32,447 bases of DNA from Eubacteriaceae bacterium (GCA_013335935.1 JAAXUP010000016.1:1-32447); one strand, 5' to 3'. Shown: positions 22,118 through 30,309, counted from the first letter of the stretch. Translations and numbers: made by a program. Notes: generated by a model not told the origin, from the letters alone.

Positions 22118-22555
22118 TTACTCTTCATTAATTTTTTTATCACATTCTGAACAAACTCCATAAAGCTCCAGGTTGTGTTCTACGAGTCTGAAGTTATTTC
22201 TTTCCGTTATCTTTCGAAGTTCCTCCAGGGGGCAAAAATCAAAGCTTTCCACTTTCCCACAGTCCAGACAGACCATATGATGGTGGTGTTCGTCTGAGCA
22301 AACTAATTTATAGAGCGATTTACCTTTGCTGTCTGAAGTTTTATGAAGAAGCCGGAGTCCCTCCAGTAAAATCAGGTTACGATATACAGTTGTGATATTT
22401 GTAGCAGGATAGTCTTTTTGGCATTCCGTTAACAGTTCTTCAGCGGTGACCATTGTTTCACTGAATTTATCTAAAACTGACAGCAGAGATAATCTCTGGT
22501 TGGTCAGTTTAAAACCGGCTTCTTTCATACGTTTTTCAAGCTCATGGATTTTCAT
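22118..22555 (-). CDS. Fur-family metalloregulator, probably Zur
   Basis: 145 residues, full Fur length. The N-terminal winged helix includes GFKLTNQRLSLLSVLDK and NITTVYRNLILLEGL; the C-terminal part has HHHHMVCLDCGKVESF and GVCSECDKK, giving the two CxxC pairs of the structural zinc site, and the His cluster of the sensing sites. Divergent to znuA-znuC-znuB, with a Fur-type palindrome in between (22648-22662), so zinc is the most likely co-repressor; Fur or PerR function is the alternative. GAGGAG precedes the ATG by six bases. Confidence 0.9.
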   Translation of the reverse strand: MKIHELEKRMKEAGFKLTNQRLSLLSVLDKFSETMVTAEELLTECQKDYPATNITTVYRNLILLEGLRLLHKTSDSKGKSLYKLVCSDEHHHHMVCLDCGKVESFDFCPLEELRKITERNNFRLVEHNLELYGVCSECDKKINEE

Positions 22556-22609
22556 TTTTTACTCCTCTAAATGTGCACTAAGATAATTCCATTATAATAC
22601 AATACCATG

Positions 22610-22638
22610 TTGACTACTACAAGAATAAGGGATAAAAT
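22610..22638 (+). promoter_or_regulatory. SigA promoter of the znu operon
   Basis: TTGACT (22610-22615), 17 bases, TAAAAT (22633-22638); start near 22645. Confidence 0.78.
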
Positions 22639-22647
22639 TAAACTAAA

Positions 22648-22662
22648 TGCAAACGATTTGCA
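22648..22662. promoter_or_regulatory. Fur/Zur-type operator
   Basis: TGCAAACGATTTGCA: TGCAAA and TTTGCA inverted around CGA, which equals a 7-1-7 Fur-family layout with one mismatch. It covers the first transcribed bases of the znu promoter, where a repressor would block initiation. Confidence 0.65.
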
Positions 22663-22679
22663 ATAAGGAGTGGATTTCA

Positions 22680-23555
22680 ATGTTGAGAAGCAGAAGGCTT
22701 CTGATATTTGCCATGATATTGATTTTGCTAAGTTTAGCTTCATGTTCCCAAGGCGACACAACAAAAGACCAAAATGATAAATTGACGATTGCTGTTTCCA
22801 TCGTTCCCCAAGCTGCATTTGTGGAGAAAGTGGCAGGAGACCTTGTGGAGATCGTAACCTTGATTCCGCCGGGAAATAATCCGGAAAATTATCAGCCAAA
22901 ACCTAAGGATATAGCATCCCTTAGTATAGCTGCGCAGTATTTTACTGTTGGTGTGCCCGCAGAAGAAGGCATAGTCTCGAAAGCGGCAGATTTGAATCCC
23001 AATTTGGAAATCATTCATTTGGAAGACGTCGTCGGAGCAGCCTATCCTGACCTTGAAATTTCTAAGGAAGGAAGAGATCCCCATATATGGGTTTCGCCGA
23101 AAAGAGCCATCGTAATGGTAGAGTCAATCAGAGACAATTTAGTGAGGATAGACGCGGATCATGCTTCGGTTTATAAGAGGAACGCTCAAGCCTATATTTC
23201 TGAATTAAAAGCGGTGGACGCTGAAATCAAACAGATCATTAGAGAAACCCAACAAAAGGCTTTTTTGATCTATCATCCGTCACTAGGATATTTCGCTGAT
23301 GATTATGGTCTTGAAATGGTATCCATAGAAGAAGACGGAAAAGAAGCAACGACCGTAAGATTGAAGGAAGTCATTGATTTTGCGAAAAAAAATAATATAC
23401 AGGTGATATTTTACCAGGTGGAGCATGACAAAACCCAAGCCCAGACCATCGCCGAAGAAATTGGAGGAAAAGTCGAGGAAATCGAACCCCTTTCTTACGA
23501 TTATGTGGGAAATCTCAGAAAAATGGCTGGAATTTTCAGGGAAGTTTTAAATTAG
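22680..23555 (+). CDS. znuA: Zinc ABC transporter substrate-binding lipoprotein
   Basis: 291 residues. Signal peptide with a lipobox LASC (Cys at 22) anchors it outside the membrane. Cluster A-I metal-binding fold: TIAVSIVPQAAFVEKVAGD, DPHIWVSP (H135), YHPSLGYFADDYG (H199) and YQVEHDKTQA (E248). At the first usual ligand, where ZnuA has PHxYEP, this protein reads PENYQP, with Glu69 in place of His. No His-rich loop. AAGGAG lies 10 bases before the ATG at 22680. First gene of znuA-znuC-znuB, under the Fur-type operator. Zinc is inferred from context; manganese or iron is possible. Confidence 0.9.
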   Translation: MLRSRRLLIFAMILILLSLASCSQGDTTKDQNDKLTIAVSIVPQAAFVEKVAGDLVEIVTLIPPGNNPENYQPKPKDIASLSIAAQYFTVGVPAEEGIVSKAADLNPNLEIIHLEDVVGAAYPDLEISKEGRDPHIWVSPKRAIVMVESIRDNLVRIDADHASVYKRNAQAYISELKAVDAEIKQIIRETQQKAFLIYHPSLGYFADDYGLEMVSIEEDGKEATTVRLKEVIDFAKKNNIQVIFYQVEHDKTQAQTIAEEIGGKVEEIEPLSYDYVGNLRKMAGIFREVLN

Positions 23556-23566
23556 GGGGCAGCAAT

Positions 23567-24295
23567 TTGGATATCATAAAATTGAATGGAGTTTTTGTCA
23601 GATATAATACAGACTGGGTACTTGAGAATATTGATTTGACCATCAAAGAAAAAGAATTTTTAAGCATCATCGGACCAAATGGCGGAGGAAAGACAACCTT
23701 GATCAGAACCATTATGGGATTGAATGAACCTGAAATCGGTGAACTATGGGTAAAGGAAGGACTTAGGATCGGATACGTCCCGCAATTCACCCGCTTCGAC
23801 AGAAGTTTTCCCATAAATGTTTATGATACCATCATTTCCGGCAGACTTTCTTCCCAAATAAAAGCATTTAGTCGTTTTTCAACTTCTGATCGAAGGCTTG
23901 CCGACGAAACCATAACCCGAATGAATCTTGGCCGGCTAAAGTTTAAACAAATCGGCAGACTGTCAGGGGGGCAGCTTCAGAAAGTGCTTATTGCAAGGGC
24001 CCTGGTCGCAGAACCTGATGTGCTGCTGCTGGATGAGCCCACTGCTAATCTTGATGCAGAAAATAAAGAGGAAATCTATTCCATACTCCAGGAATATAAC
24101 CAGGAAAAGACGATCGTTTTGATTACCCACGATCTTGAATATGTCAACGATAAGAAACGTGAGATCATGGTCCTGAACAAGAAAGTGATTTACCGGGGGG
24201 AGACGCCTCAAAAACATGAATTGGCATGCATCAACGGAGATATGTCTGGAATGATTAATCGCTCTGCTGAGAAGGATGGTGGGAATGATGTTTGA
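23567..24295 (+). CDS. znuC: Zinc ABC transporter ATP-binding protein
   Basis: 242 residues. Walker A GPNGGGKTTL at about 38-47 (the double Gly is typical of metal importers), signature LSGGQLQKVLIARAL, Walker B LLLDEPTANLD, and switch His in LITHD. Starts with TTG at 23567, with AGGGGG upstream; the 11-base gap from znuA indicates one operon. Its end overlaps the znuB start by about ten bases. Confidence 0.94.
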   Translation: MDIIKLNGVFVRYNTDWVLENIDLTIKEKEFLSIIGPNGGGKTTLIRTIMGLNEPEIGELWVKEGLRIGYVPQFTRFDRSFPINVYDTIISGRLSSQIKAFSRFSTSDRRLADETITRMNLGRLKFKQIGRLSGGQLQKVLIARALVAEPDVLLLDEPTANLDAENKEEIYSILQEYNQEKTIVLITHDLEYVNDKKREIMVLNKKVIYRGETPQKHELACINGDMSGMINRSAEKDGGNDV

Positions 24296-25103
24296 TCTTA
24301 TTATGAACTACCGATTTATGCAGAATGCCCTGATCAGTGCAATTCTATCCAGTGTGATTTGTGGTATCATCGGAACGATCATTGTGGAAAAGAAGCTTGT
24401 CAGCATGAGCGGAGGAATCGCACACACTTCTTTTGGAGGGATCGGACTGGGATATTTGCTGGGGATAGAACCTCTCATTGGAGGGCTGTTGTTCGCCTTG
24501 GGAGCTTCCATGGGCATTTCTTATATAAAACGGAACACCAACACCAATGCGGATACTTTGATCGGCATGTTCTGGGCAGTAGGGATGGCTCTGGGCGTGA
24601 TTTTCATTGCCCTGACTCCGGGATATCCGCCGGATATGACGTCCTATCTTTTTGGTGACATCCTCACCGTGTCTCAATCCTATGTAAAAGTGATCGCTTT
24701 TCTTGCCGTATTGGTGATCGTTGTCATAGGGAGTATTTTTCAGTACTGGAAAGGGTATCTTTTCGACGATGAATATATGCGGATTCTGGGGATAAATACA
24801 ATTATGCTGGAGTATCTGCTATACGTCCTTATCGCCTTTAGCGTAGTCATTCTGATCAAGGTCGTTGGAATCGTTCTGTCCATTGCACTTCTGACTATTC
24901 CACCAGCCGCAGCGAAAATCATGTCCAATAACCTCAAAGGCATCATGAGCTTTTCAATCATTATAGGATGTATCACCAGTGTTGGAGGCATGTTTGTTTC
25001 CTACTACTTCAATATCCCATCAGGCGCAACGATCATACTGCTTTCCATAATGGTGTATTTTATCCTTTTTATCTTCAGAAAATTGATTCCTGCAAAGGAA
25101 TAA
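24285..25103 (+). CDS. znuB: Zinc ABC transporter permease
   Basis: 272 residues, about eight membrane helices, ABC-3 family. Blocks: VICGIIGTIIVEKKLVSMSG, GIAHTSFGGIGLGYLLGI, then TYPPDMTSYLFGDILTVS-like loop, and VVGIVLSIALLTIPPAAAKI. The ATG at 24285 has AAGG nine bases upstream and overlaps the znuC stop; the ATG at 24276 lies inside that site. Last gene of the operon, closed by a strong terminator that begins at its stop codon. Confidence 0.93.
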   Translation: MMFDLIMNYRFMQNALISAILSSVICGIIGTIIVEKKLVSMSGGIAHTSFGGIGLGYLLGIEPLIGGLLFALGASMGISYIKRNTNTNADTLIGMFWAVGMALGVIFIALTPGYPPDMTSYLFGDILTVSQSYVKVIAFLAVLVIVVIGSIFQYWKGYLFDDEYMRILGINTIMLEYLLYVLIAFSVVILIKVVGIVLSIALLTIPPAAAKIMSNNLKGIMSFSIIIGCITSVGGMFVSYYFNIPSGATIILLSIMVYFILFIFRKLIPAKE

Positions 25104-25145
25104 GGACAGGTTTCCTGTGAGATTCATTCAGGAAACCTGTCCTTA
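25101..25145 (+). terminator. Terminator of the znu operon
   Basis: Perfect 17-bp stem (25101-25117 with 25129-25145), starting with the znuB stop codon, followed by TATT. Long enough to act on both strands. Confidence 0.85.
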
Positions 25146-25183
25146 TATTAAATACGATCAAGGATTTTCAAACCTTCATCTAA

Positions 25184-25903
25184 TTAAACGTCTAAGATAC
25201 TGCCATCAGTTCCAACAGTCACTACCTGCCATGGAATCATTTTGCCACTGCTTCTCATGGCGTCAATGACCGCATTTGTTATCCCACCGCAGCAAGGCAC
25301 TGACATTCTGAGGACTGTGATACTTTTAATATTGTTAAGTTTCAGGATATCTGCAAGCTTCTCTGAATAGTCCACACTGTCCAGTTTAGGGCACCCGATA
25401 ATGGTGACCTTGTTTTTCATGTAGTCGGCGTGAATATTTGCATAGGCAAAGGCCGTACAGTCTGCGGCTACCAGAAGGTGTGAATTGTTAAAGTAGGGGG
25501 CGTTTGCGGGAACAAGCTTTATTTGTACAGGCCAGGAACCCAGCTGAGAAACCGGCTTTTCGTAATTTGCCTGAACCCCTTGAGTAGTGTCAGCTACCGG
25601 TTTTCTATCGATCGTCTTGGTCTGAGATCCCGGACATCCACATGCAGATGCAGCAGGCTCACTTGCTTTTTCTTTCCGGACTTCAGCAGCCTTCATATCA
25701 AATTCAGCAGCATCCTTTTCTTCCAGTGTCATTGCACCAGTAGGACATTTCGGCATGCATTTTCCCAATCCATCACAATAGGAATCCGATATCAGACGGG
25801 CCTTTCCATCGATCAGTTTTAACGCTCCTTCGTGACATGCGGATATGCATAGTCCGCAGCCTACACATTTTGACTCATCTATATTGATTATCGTTCTTTT
25901 CAT
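25184..25903 (-). CDS. 4Fe-4S ferredoxin-like protein with C-terminal Cys-rich domain
   Basis: 239 residues. The N-terminal part carries CVGCGLCISAC (C13, C16, C19, C23) and CDGLGKCMPKCP (C43, C49, C53); the second motif lacks one standard Cys, a feature I associate with this anaerobe family. A linker holds ACGCPGS; the C-terminal domain (about 115-239) has LGSWPVQIKLVPANAPYF, AADCTAFAYANIH, GCPKLD and PCCGG. The protein is cytoplasmic and is probably an electron carrier or sensor-type partner. It is divergent from a Crp/Fnr regulator with a shared palindrome between them, like hcpR with its ferredoxin target frdX. Hcp itself is not in the window. Confidence 0.85.
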   Translation of the reverse strand: MKRTIINIDESKCVGCGLCISACHEGALKLIDGKARLISDSYCDGLGKCMPKCPTGAMTLEEKDAAEFDMKAAEVRKEKASEPAASACGCPGSQTKTIDRKPVADTTQGVQANYEKPVSQLGSWPVQIKLVPANAPYFNNSHLLVAADCTAFAYANIHADYMKNKVTIIGCPKLDSVDYSEKLADILKLNNIKSITVLRMSVPCCGGITNAVIDAMRSSGKMIPWQVVTVGTDGSILDV

Positions 25904-25940
25904 TAATCATTCTCCTCTTTGTGTTGTGTTCTATGCTCAT

Positions 25941-25951
25941 ATTATATTATA
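25941..25951 (-). promoter_or_regulatory. Likely -10 region of the ferredoxin-like gene
   Basis: TATAAT occurs twice on the minus strand (25951-25946 and 25946-25941) without a good -35. With the second box the palindrome at 25969-25984 would be centred about 41.5 bases upstream of the start, the class II activator position for Crp-type proteins. Confidence 0.45.
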
Positions 25952-25968
25952 ATTAGTATCAATAAATC

Positions 25969-25984
25969 TGTATCTCTGGATACA
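25969..25984. promoter_or_regulatory. Crp/Fnr-type operator
   Basis: TGTATC-TCTG-GATACA, a perfect 6-4-6 inverted repeat in the divergent space between the ferredoxin-like gene and the Crp-family gene. A further AGTATC half lies at 25955-25960. The 16-bp layout is that of Crp/Fnr sites, but the half-site differs from FNR (TTGAT) and Crp (TGTGA). Confidence 0.65.
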
Positions 25985-26005
25985 AAAGCGTGATCAGGAG
26001 AAGAA

Positions 26006-26698
26006 ATGATAGAAAAATATTATAGGATCCTTGAAAAAAACCCACTTTTCAGCGACATTGATGACTACAGTATTGAGCAGTTGATGGAGTGCCTTAATCC
26101 AACCGTAAAAAACTATAAAAAGCACGAATTCATAGCCTTTGCCGGAGATGAATTCACTTCCATGGGGATCGTTCTGGATGGCCAGATTTCCATTGTGAAG
26201 GAAAACGCCTCAGGAACGAGGGTAATGATGTCCCTCCTTGATCCGGGAAGCATGTTTGGGGAGATGATCGCCTTTACGAATTCCGCAAAATGGCCGGCAA
26301 CGGTTCAGGCGACAAAGAATGCAACAATTATGTTCATGAGGAAGGATGCCATAATCGGCGAATGCCACAGAATGTGTACCTGGCATAAAACCCTGATCCG
26401 AAATATGCTTAAAATCGTATCTAACCGAGCGGTCATGCTGAATAAAAAAGTTGAGTATCTCTCCATTAAAAGCATGAGAGGTAAGCTCAGTACTTACTTT
26501 ATCGAAGAATTTAGAAAAACAGGGCAGAAGCTGCTGAAACTTTCCATGAACAGAAATGAACTTGCTGATTTTCTAAATGTTTCCAGACCTTCCATGTCAA
26601 GAGAACTGGCAAGAATGAAGGAAGAAGGAGTCATCGACTACAACAAGAACCAGGTGGATATTCTGGATCTGGAGTCTTTGAAATTTATGGCAGAATGA
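26006..26698 (+). CDS. Crp/Fnr-family transcriptional regulator
   Basis: 230 residues. A cyclic-nucleotide-binding-type beta roll (about 15-130: FIAFAGDEFTSMGIVLDGQI, LDPGSMFGEMIAF), a long dimer helix and a C-terminal winged helix (LSMNRNELADFLNVSRPSMS, about 178-197). It lacks the N-terminal Cys cluster of FNR, but has GECHRMC in the dimer-helix region. The arrangement with a divergent ferredoxin gene recalls HcpR, a nitrosative-stress regulator; this is inference. AGGAG lies five bases before the ATG. First gene of an apparent regulator-methyltransferase-MarR operon. Confidence 0.92.
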   Translation: MIEKYYRILEKNPLFSDIDDYSIEQLMECLNPTVKNYKKHEFIAFAGDEFTSMGIVLDGQISIVKENASGTRVMMSLLDPGSMFGEMIAFTNSAKWPATVQATKNATIMFMRKDAIIGECHRMCTWHKTLIRNMLKIVSNRAVMLNKKVEYLSIKSMRGKLSTYFIEEFRKTGQKLLKLSMNRNELADFLNVSRPSMSRELARMKEEGVIDYNKNQVDILDLESLKFMAE

Positions 26699-26719
26699 AA
26701 AATGAATGAGGCGGATAGG

Positions 26720-27532
26720 ATGAATGTAATGGATTTCGAAGAATTATGGGACAAAATCCCCAATGAAAGAGAACTCTCAGATTTGAAAAGCTATTGGGAT
26801 TTAAGGGCTGAGGAATTCAACGCCGACAAAACCAATAATTGCGATTATGCAGAAGAGATACTCCTGGAGAAGGGGTTGATCAATAGCGAGAATCATATTT
26901 TAGATATTGGCTGTGGTCCCGGAAAATGTGCAATAAAATTGTCAGACCGTGTAAAGAGCGTAACCGGAATCGATATATCGGAAAACATGATTGCTTTGGC
27001 AAGAAACAACGCGCTTGAGATGAACGTAAAAAATGTCAGTTTTGAAGTGATGCCCTGGGAGAAGGCTGATCTAGGAGAAAGAGGCTGGGAAAAAAAATTC
27101 GATATCGTACTGGCATCCATGACGCCTGGAATCAGCAGTGCCCAGACACTGGAAAAGATGAACCAGGCAAGCCGGGGATACTGCTTTTTAAGCTCTTTTG
27201 TTCAGAGACGGGATCTCATGCTGGAGATCAAGGAACATCTCGGGGAGTCTAGTACAGCAGAGAGACAGGAAAATAAAATATATATCGCTTTCAATATTCT
27301 TTGGCTTTCAGGCTATTATCCAGAGATCATTTATAGAGATGTTGAAATAAATTCATCCTACACTTTTGAAAAGGCTTGCCGAATGTACTCAAGACAGTTT
27401 TCGGCGGATGGTGAAAAATCTGAAAAAATAAGAAAATTCCTCCTTGAAAGAGTCAATGATGAAGGAATGATCCAGCAGCAGTACATGGCTAAAATCGCAT
27501 GGATGTACTGGAAAATTAATGCAAGGAGCTGA
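26720..27532 (+). CDS. Class I SAM-dependent methyltransferase
   Basis: 270 residues from the chosen start. Motif I ILDIGCGPGKCAIKL and the acidic residue at the end of strand 2 (VTGIDISENMIALA) define the SAM site; FDIVLASMTPGI is motif II/post-II. The substrate is not shown. Starts at 26702, 26720 and 26729 are all in frame; GAGG eight bases before 26720 makes that the best supported, not certain. It lies just after the Crp-family gene and five bases before the MarR gene, so it probably shares their transcript, which hints at a regulator-linked role. Confidence 0.85.
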   Translation: MNVMDFEELWDKIPNERELSDLKSYWDLRAEEFNADKTNNCDYAEEILLEKGLINSENHILDIGCGPGKCAIKLSDRVKSVTGIDISENMIALARNNALEMNVKNVSFEVMPWEKADLGERGWEKKFDIVLASMTPGISSAQTLEKMNQASRGYCFLSSFVQRRDLMLEIKEHLGESSTAERQENKIYIAFNILWLSGYYPEIIYRDVEINSSYTFEKACRMYSRQFSADGEKSEKIRKFLLERVNDEGMIQQQYMAKIAWMYWKINARS

Positions 27533-27537
27533 CCAAA

Positions 27538-27966
27538 ATGTTTAAACTTGAAAATTGCGTTTCTTACATTGCTACAAATGCAAGCAAAGACCTCACTGAA
27601 GGCTTTGAACGAAAACTCAGTACCCATGGAATTTCGAGAGTGCAGTGGACGGCGCTGTATTATATTGGCCGGCAGGGAGAAATAAGCCAGAAGGAACTTG
27701 CTGACCTTATGAGGATCAAGGAATCTTCCACCACCAGACTGGTTGATCGTATGGAGAAGGAAGGCTATATCAAGAGGCAGACGGATGAAAACAACCGAAG
27801 AAAAGTAAATCTTTTATTGACTCCTCAGGGGAGGGAGTTAAGAGAAAATAGCCTGCACTACGGACAGGAATACAGCGATTTCATTTCTCAAAACATCCCT
27901 CCGGAAGATATGGAGACCTTCATGAGAGTTTTGGATATTATGAAACAAAATTCAAATAGATGTTGA
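27538..27966 (+). CDS. MarR-family transcriptional regulator
   Basis: 142 residues. Winged helix with GEISQKELADLMRIKESSTTR and the wing KRQTDENNRRKVNLLLTPQG, flanked by dimerisation helices. MarR proteins commonly respond to oxidants, phenolics or antibiotics. AAGGAG is eight bases before the ATG. The stop codon lies inside the -35 box of the downstream osmC-type gene, whose promoter carries a 28-bp palindrome; that gene is the obvious target. Confidence 0.93.
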   Translation: MFKLENCVSYIATNASKDLTEGFERKLSTHGISRVQWTALYYIGRQGEISQKELADLMRIKESSTTRLVDRMEKEGYIKRQTDENNRRKVNLLLTPQGRELRENSLHYGQEYSDFISQNIPPEDMETFMRVLDIMKQNSNRC

Positions 27967-28001
27967 ATTATTCGCTAATACTTAGTATACTAAGTATTAG
28001 C
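27963..28001 (+). promoter_or_regulatory. OsmC-gene promoter overlapped by a perfect 28-bp palindrome (MarR-type operator)
   Basis: Promoter: TTGAAT (27963-27968), 17 bases, TATACT (27986-27991). Operator: the perfect palindrome at 27974-28001, each arm GCTAATACTTAGTA, covers the spacer and -10 box. A repressor bound here would block polymerase directly. The TACTTAGTATACTAAGTA core has the size and AT-rich symmetry of MarR/OhrR sites. Confidence 0.8.
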
Positions 28002-28028
28002 ACACTAAGATGAATGGAGGAATAAAGA

Positions 28029-28466
28029 ATGGCAGATTTAAAATTTAGTATCAAAGCAAAATGTGAAAACCCTACAAAAATGGTAGTAAACACAAGAGGC
28101 TTTACCATGGTAATTGACGAGCCTAAAAGTTTGGCGGGGACGAATGATGGAGCAAACCCCGTAGAATATTTGATAGCGGCTTTAGCAGGATGCCTTAATG
28201 TTGTCGCCCACATGGTGGCCAAGGAGATGTGCTTTGATTTAAGAGGTTTGGAAATTGATATTGATGGCAATCTGGATCCAATGAAATTTATGGGTAAATC
28301 GGATGTAGAAAGAACAGGATATAAGGAAATCAGGGTGAATATTAAACCTGACACCGATGCGGATGAGGAAACCTTGAAAAAATGGCTGGAAATCGTAGAA
28401 CAAAGATGCCCTGTGAGTGACAATATTGCCAATGCAACACCAGTAGTAATCAAACTGGCAGAATAA
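28029..28466 (+). CDS. OsmC/Ohr-family protein
   Basis: 145 residues. The two reactive cysteines of the family are present: C55 in LAGCLNVVA and C127 in EQRCPVSDN. NPVEYLIAALAGC is the hallmark helix. Such proteins reduce organic hydroperoxides, though the branch with RCPVSDN also contains members of unknown substrate. Own promoter with MarR-type operator; AGGAG is about nine bases before the ATG. Terminated at 28482-28510. Confidence 0.92.
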   Translation: MADLKFSIKAKCENPTKMVVNTRGFTMVIDEPKSLAGTNDGANPVEYLIAALAGCLNVVAHMVAKEMCFDLRGLEIDIDGNLDPMKFMGKSDVERTGYKEIRVNIKPDTDADEETLKKWLEIVEQRCPVSDNIANATPVVIKLAE

Positions 28467-28481
28467 TTAATACAACAAAAG

Positions 28482-28518
28482 AAGCGGGCCGATAACGAAT
28501 CGGTCCGCTTTCAAATTT
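28482..28518. terminator. Terminator between OsmC and MltG genes
   Basis: AAGCGGGCCGAT (28482-28493) pairs with ATCGGTCCGCTT (28499-28510), 12 bp with one G-U pair, then TCAAATTTTT. Serves the plus-strand gene; an A-rich left flank may serve the minus strand. Confidence 0.8.
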
Positions 28519-29568
28519 TTATTTTAGTATTTCTGCTTTTTTCTTGTTATGCTCTTCTAAAGTTTTTGAATAATAGGTTTTGTTATCGCCATAAACATCA
28601 GAGAGGAAATAGTAATACTCGTGCTCTGCAGGTTCAAGGGTGGCAGCAATGGAAACTTCACTGGGTGAATTTCCAGGTCCGATGGGGAGACCGTCAATCA
28701 TATATGTATTATAGGGGGAATCTACCTTAAGATCGTTTGTGGTGTATACCAGCTTATGCACACCCAGAGCCATTTGAAGCGTAGCGCAGCTTTGGAGCCT
28801 CATATCCACCTTCAGTCTGTTGTAGAAAACACCGGCGACGATTGGCCTGTCTTCATCAAACCTGGCTTCGTATTCCACGATGGAAGCAAATGTAAGTATT
28901 TCATGAATACTTAAGCTGCTGCTTTCGATTTTTGACTTGTATCCAGCTAACACCCTATCCATCTGATCCAGCAGTTTATAACCGGCTTCCTCAGGGGTGA
29001 TGTTTTTGCTGTTGAAGTGATAGGTATCCGGGAAGAGATAACCGTTCAAAGGATATTTTATTCCGGCCTTCTTAACATCTTCCGTGACGAACCAGTATTT
29101 TTCTATAGCAGAATCAACAAACTCATCGCTGTTCCACACTTTCAGGATGTCCTCCGCACTGGTGGTCGTTTTTTCTGAGAGGATGGCTGCCATTTCATCC
29201 AGTGCTTTTCCTTCCGGGAAAGTTACCACGATGGTATCGGGAAAAACTGCCTTGCCGGAAAAGATTTTTGCGGTTAGTTCAGGGGTCGTCATGGCAGAGG
29301 ATACTTCGTAATACCCTGCCTTCAGGTTTGAATATTTGCCTATTTTAGCGTTGATCCTGAAAGCGAAGGCATTCTTTATCAGCCCTTCTTTTTCCAGCTT
29401 TTCAGCTAAATCAACAATGGAACTGCCCGATTCTACCTGGAAAGTTATCGTTTTGCCGCCGCGGTCTGCCGGCTCAAGCATGGAGTTATAAGTCTTGTAG
29501 GCTCCACCCCCTGCTATGAGCAGTATAAGTACAATAGCTATGGCTATCTTTGATTTAATATTGGACAT
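28519..29568 (-). CDS. mltG: Endolytic transglycosylase MltG (YceG-like)
   Basis: 349 residues. Cleaves nascent peptidoglycan strands and limits glycan length. One N-terminal membrane helix (about 8-25) anchors the domain outside the cell. A LysM-like region (TFQVESGSSIVDLAEKL) is followed by the YceG core: YPLNGYLFPDTYHF, ILTFASIVEYEA with the catalytic Glu, VFYNRLKVDMRLQSCATLQM, and DGLPIGPGNSP. GAGGTG lies nine bases before the ATG at 29568; a GTG four codons earlier overlaps that site. Confidence 0.94.
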   Translation of the reverse strand: MSNIKSKIAIAIVLILLIAGGGAYKTYNSMLEPADRGGKTITFQVESGSSIVDLAEKLEKEGLIKNAFAFRINAKIGKYSNLKAGYYEVSSAMTTPELTAKIFSGKAVFPDTIVVTFPEGKALDEMAAILSEKTTTSAEDILKVWNSDEFVDSAIEKYWFVTEDVKKAGIKYPLNGYLFPDTYHFNSKNITPEEAGYKLLDQMDRVLAGYKSKIESSSLSIHEILTFASIVEYEARFDEDRPIVAGVFYNRLKVDMRLQSCATLQMALGVHKLVYTTNDLKVDSPYNTYMIDGLPIGPGNSPSEVSIAATLEPAEHEYYYFLSDVYGDNKTYYSKTLEEHNKKKAEILK

Positions 29569-29602
29569 TAAAATTTTCACCTCATAAATATTATTTTACT
29601 CT

Positions 29603-29631
29603 ATAATATCATATTAACCTGTGATTCACAA
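29603..29631 (-). promoter_or_regulatory. Probable promoter of mltG
   Basis: Minus strand: TTGTGA (29631-29626), 17 bases, TATTAT (29608-29603). The -35 lies directly after the T tract of the rubrerythrin terminator. Confidence 0.6.
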
Positions 29632-29660
29632 AAAAAACCGGCTGAGAAATTCAGCCGGTT
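29631..29660 (-). terminator. Terminator of the rubrerythrin gene
   Basis: AACCGGCTGA (29636-29645) and TCAGCCGGTT (29651-29660) form a perfect 10-bp stem; on the minus strand a run of T (29637-29631) follows. Confidence 0.88.
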
Positions 29661-29681
29661 GTAAATCGAAACTTTAATATT

Positions 29682-30218
29682 TTAGTAGTTCGTTGCTCTT
29701 AATTCAAAATATGCCTTGGGGTGATTGCACACCGGACAAATTTCCAATGCGGCGCTACCAGTATGAACATGTCCGCAATTTCTGCAAACCCAAGCCTGTG
29801 GGGCATCCTTTTGGAAAACCGTATTGGCTTTTACGTTTGCAAGAAGCTTTCGGTATCTCTCTTCATGCAGCTTCTCAACAGCAGCGACACCGGAAAATTT
29901 TGTTGCGATCTCTGCAAAGCCTTCTGCTGCAGCAGTTTCTGCAAAACCTTTGTACATGTCGGTCCACTCGTAGTATTCCCCCTCAGCAGCAGCCAGAAGA
30001 TTTTCTTCTGTGCAGCCAATGCCGTTTAAATACTTGAACCATAATTTGGCGTGCTCTTTTTCATTTCCGGAAGTTTCAGCAAAAATGGCACTGATCTGCT
30101 CATAGCCCTCTTTCTTGGCCACAGAGCCGAAGTAATCGTATTTGTTTCTTGCTTGTGATTCACCTGCAAAAGCAGTCCATAAATTCTTTTCTGTTTGGGA
30201 TCCTTTTAAATCTTTCAT
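29682..30218 (-). CDS. rbr: Rubrerythrin
   Basis: 178 residues. Peroxide reductase of anaerobes. An N-terminal four-helix diiron domain ([39 protein letters not shown]) is followed by a C-terminal rubredoxin domain with [10 protein letters not shown] and [11 protein letters not shown]. Domain order is classical (not reversed). The ATG at 30218 has AGGAGG ten bases upstream; the longer frame to 30266 has no site. It lies between its terminator and the second repeat element. Confidence 0.95.
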   Translation of the reverse strand: MKDLKGSQTEKNLWTAFAGESQARNKYDYFGSVAKKEGYEQISAIFAETSGNEKEHAKLWFKYLNGIGCTEENLLAAAEGEYYEWTDMYKGFAETAAAEGFAEIATKFSGVAAVEKLHEERYRKLLANVKANTVFQKDAPQAWVCRNCGHVHTGSAALEICPVCNHPKAYFELRATNY

Positions 30219-30309
30219 ATCAAGTTGTCCTCCTCTAATATATTTGAATGATTTTGCCGTAGGCACCTATTAAGATATACCCATGGAAATATGATCCAAT
30301 CATTTATTT

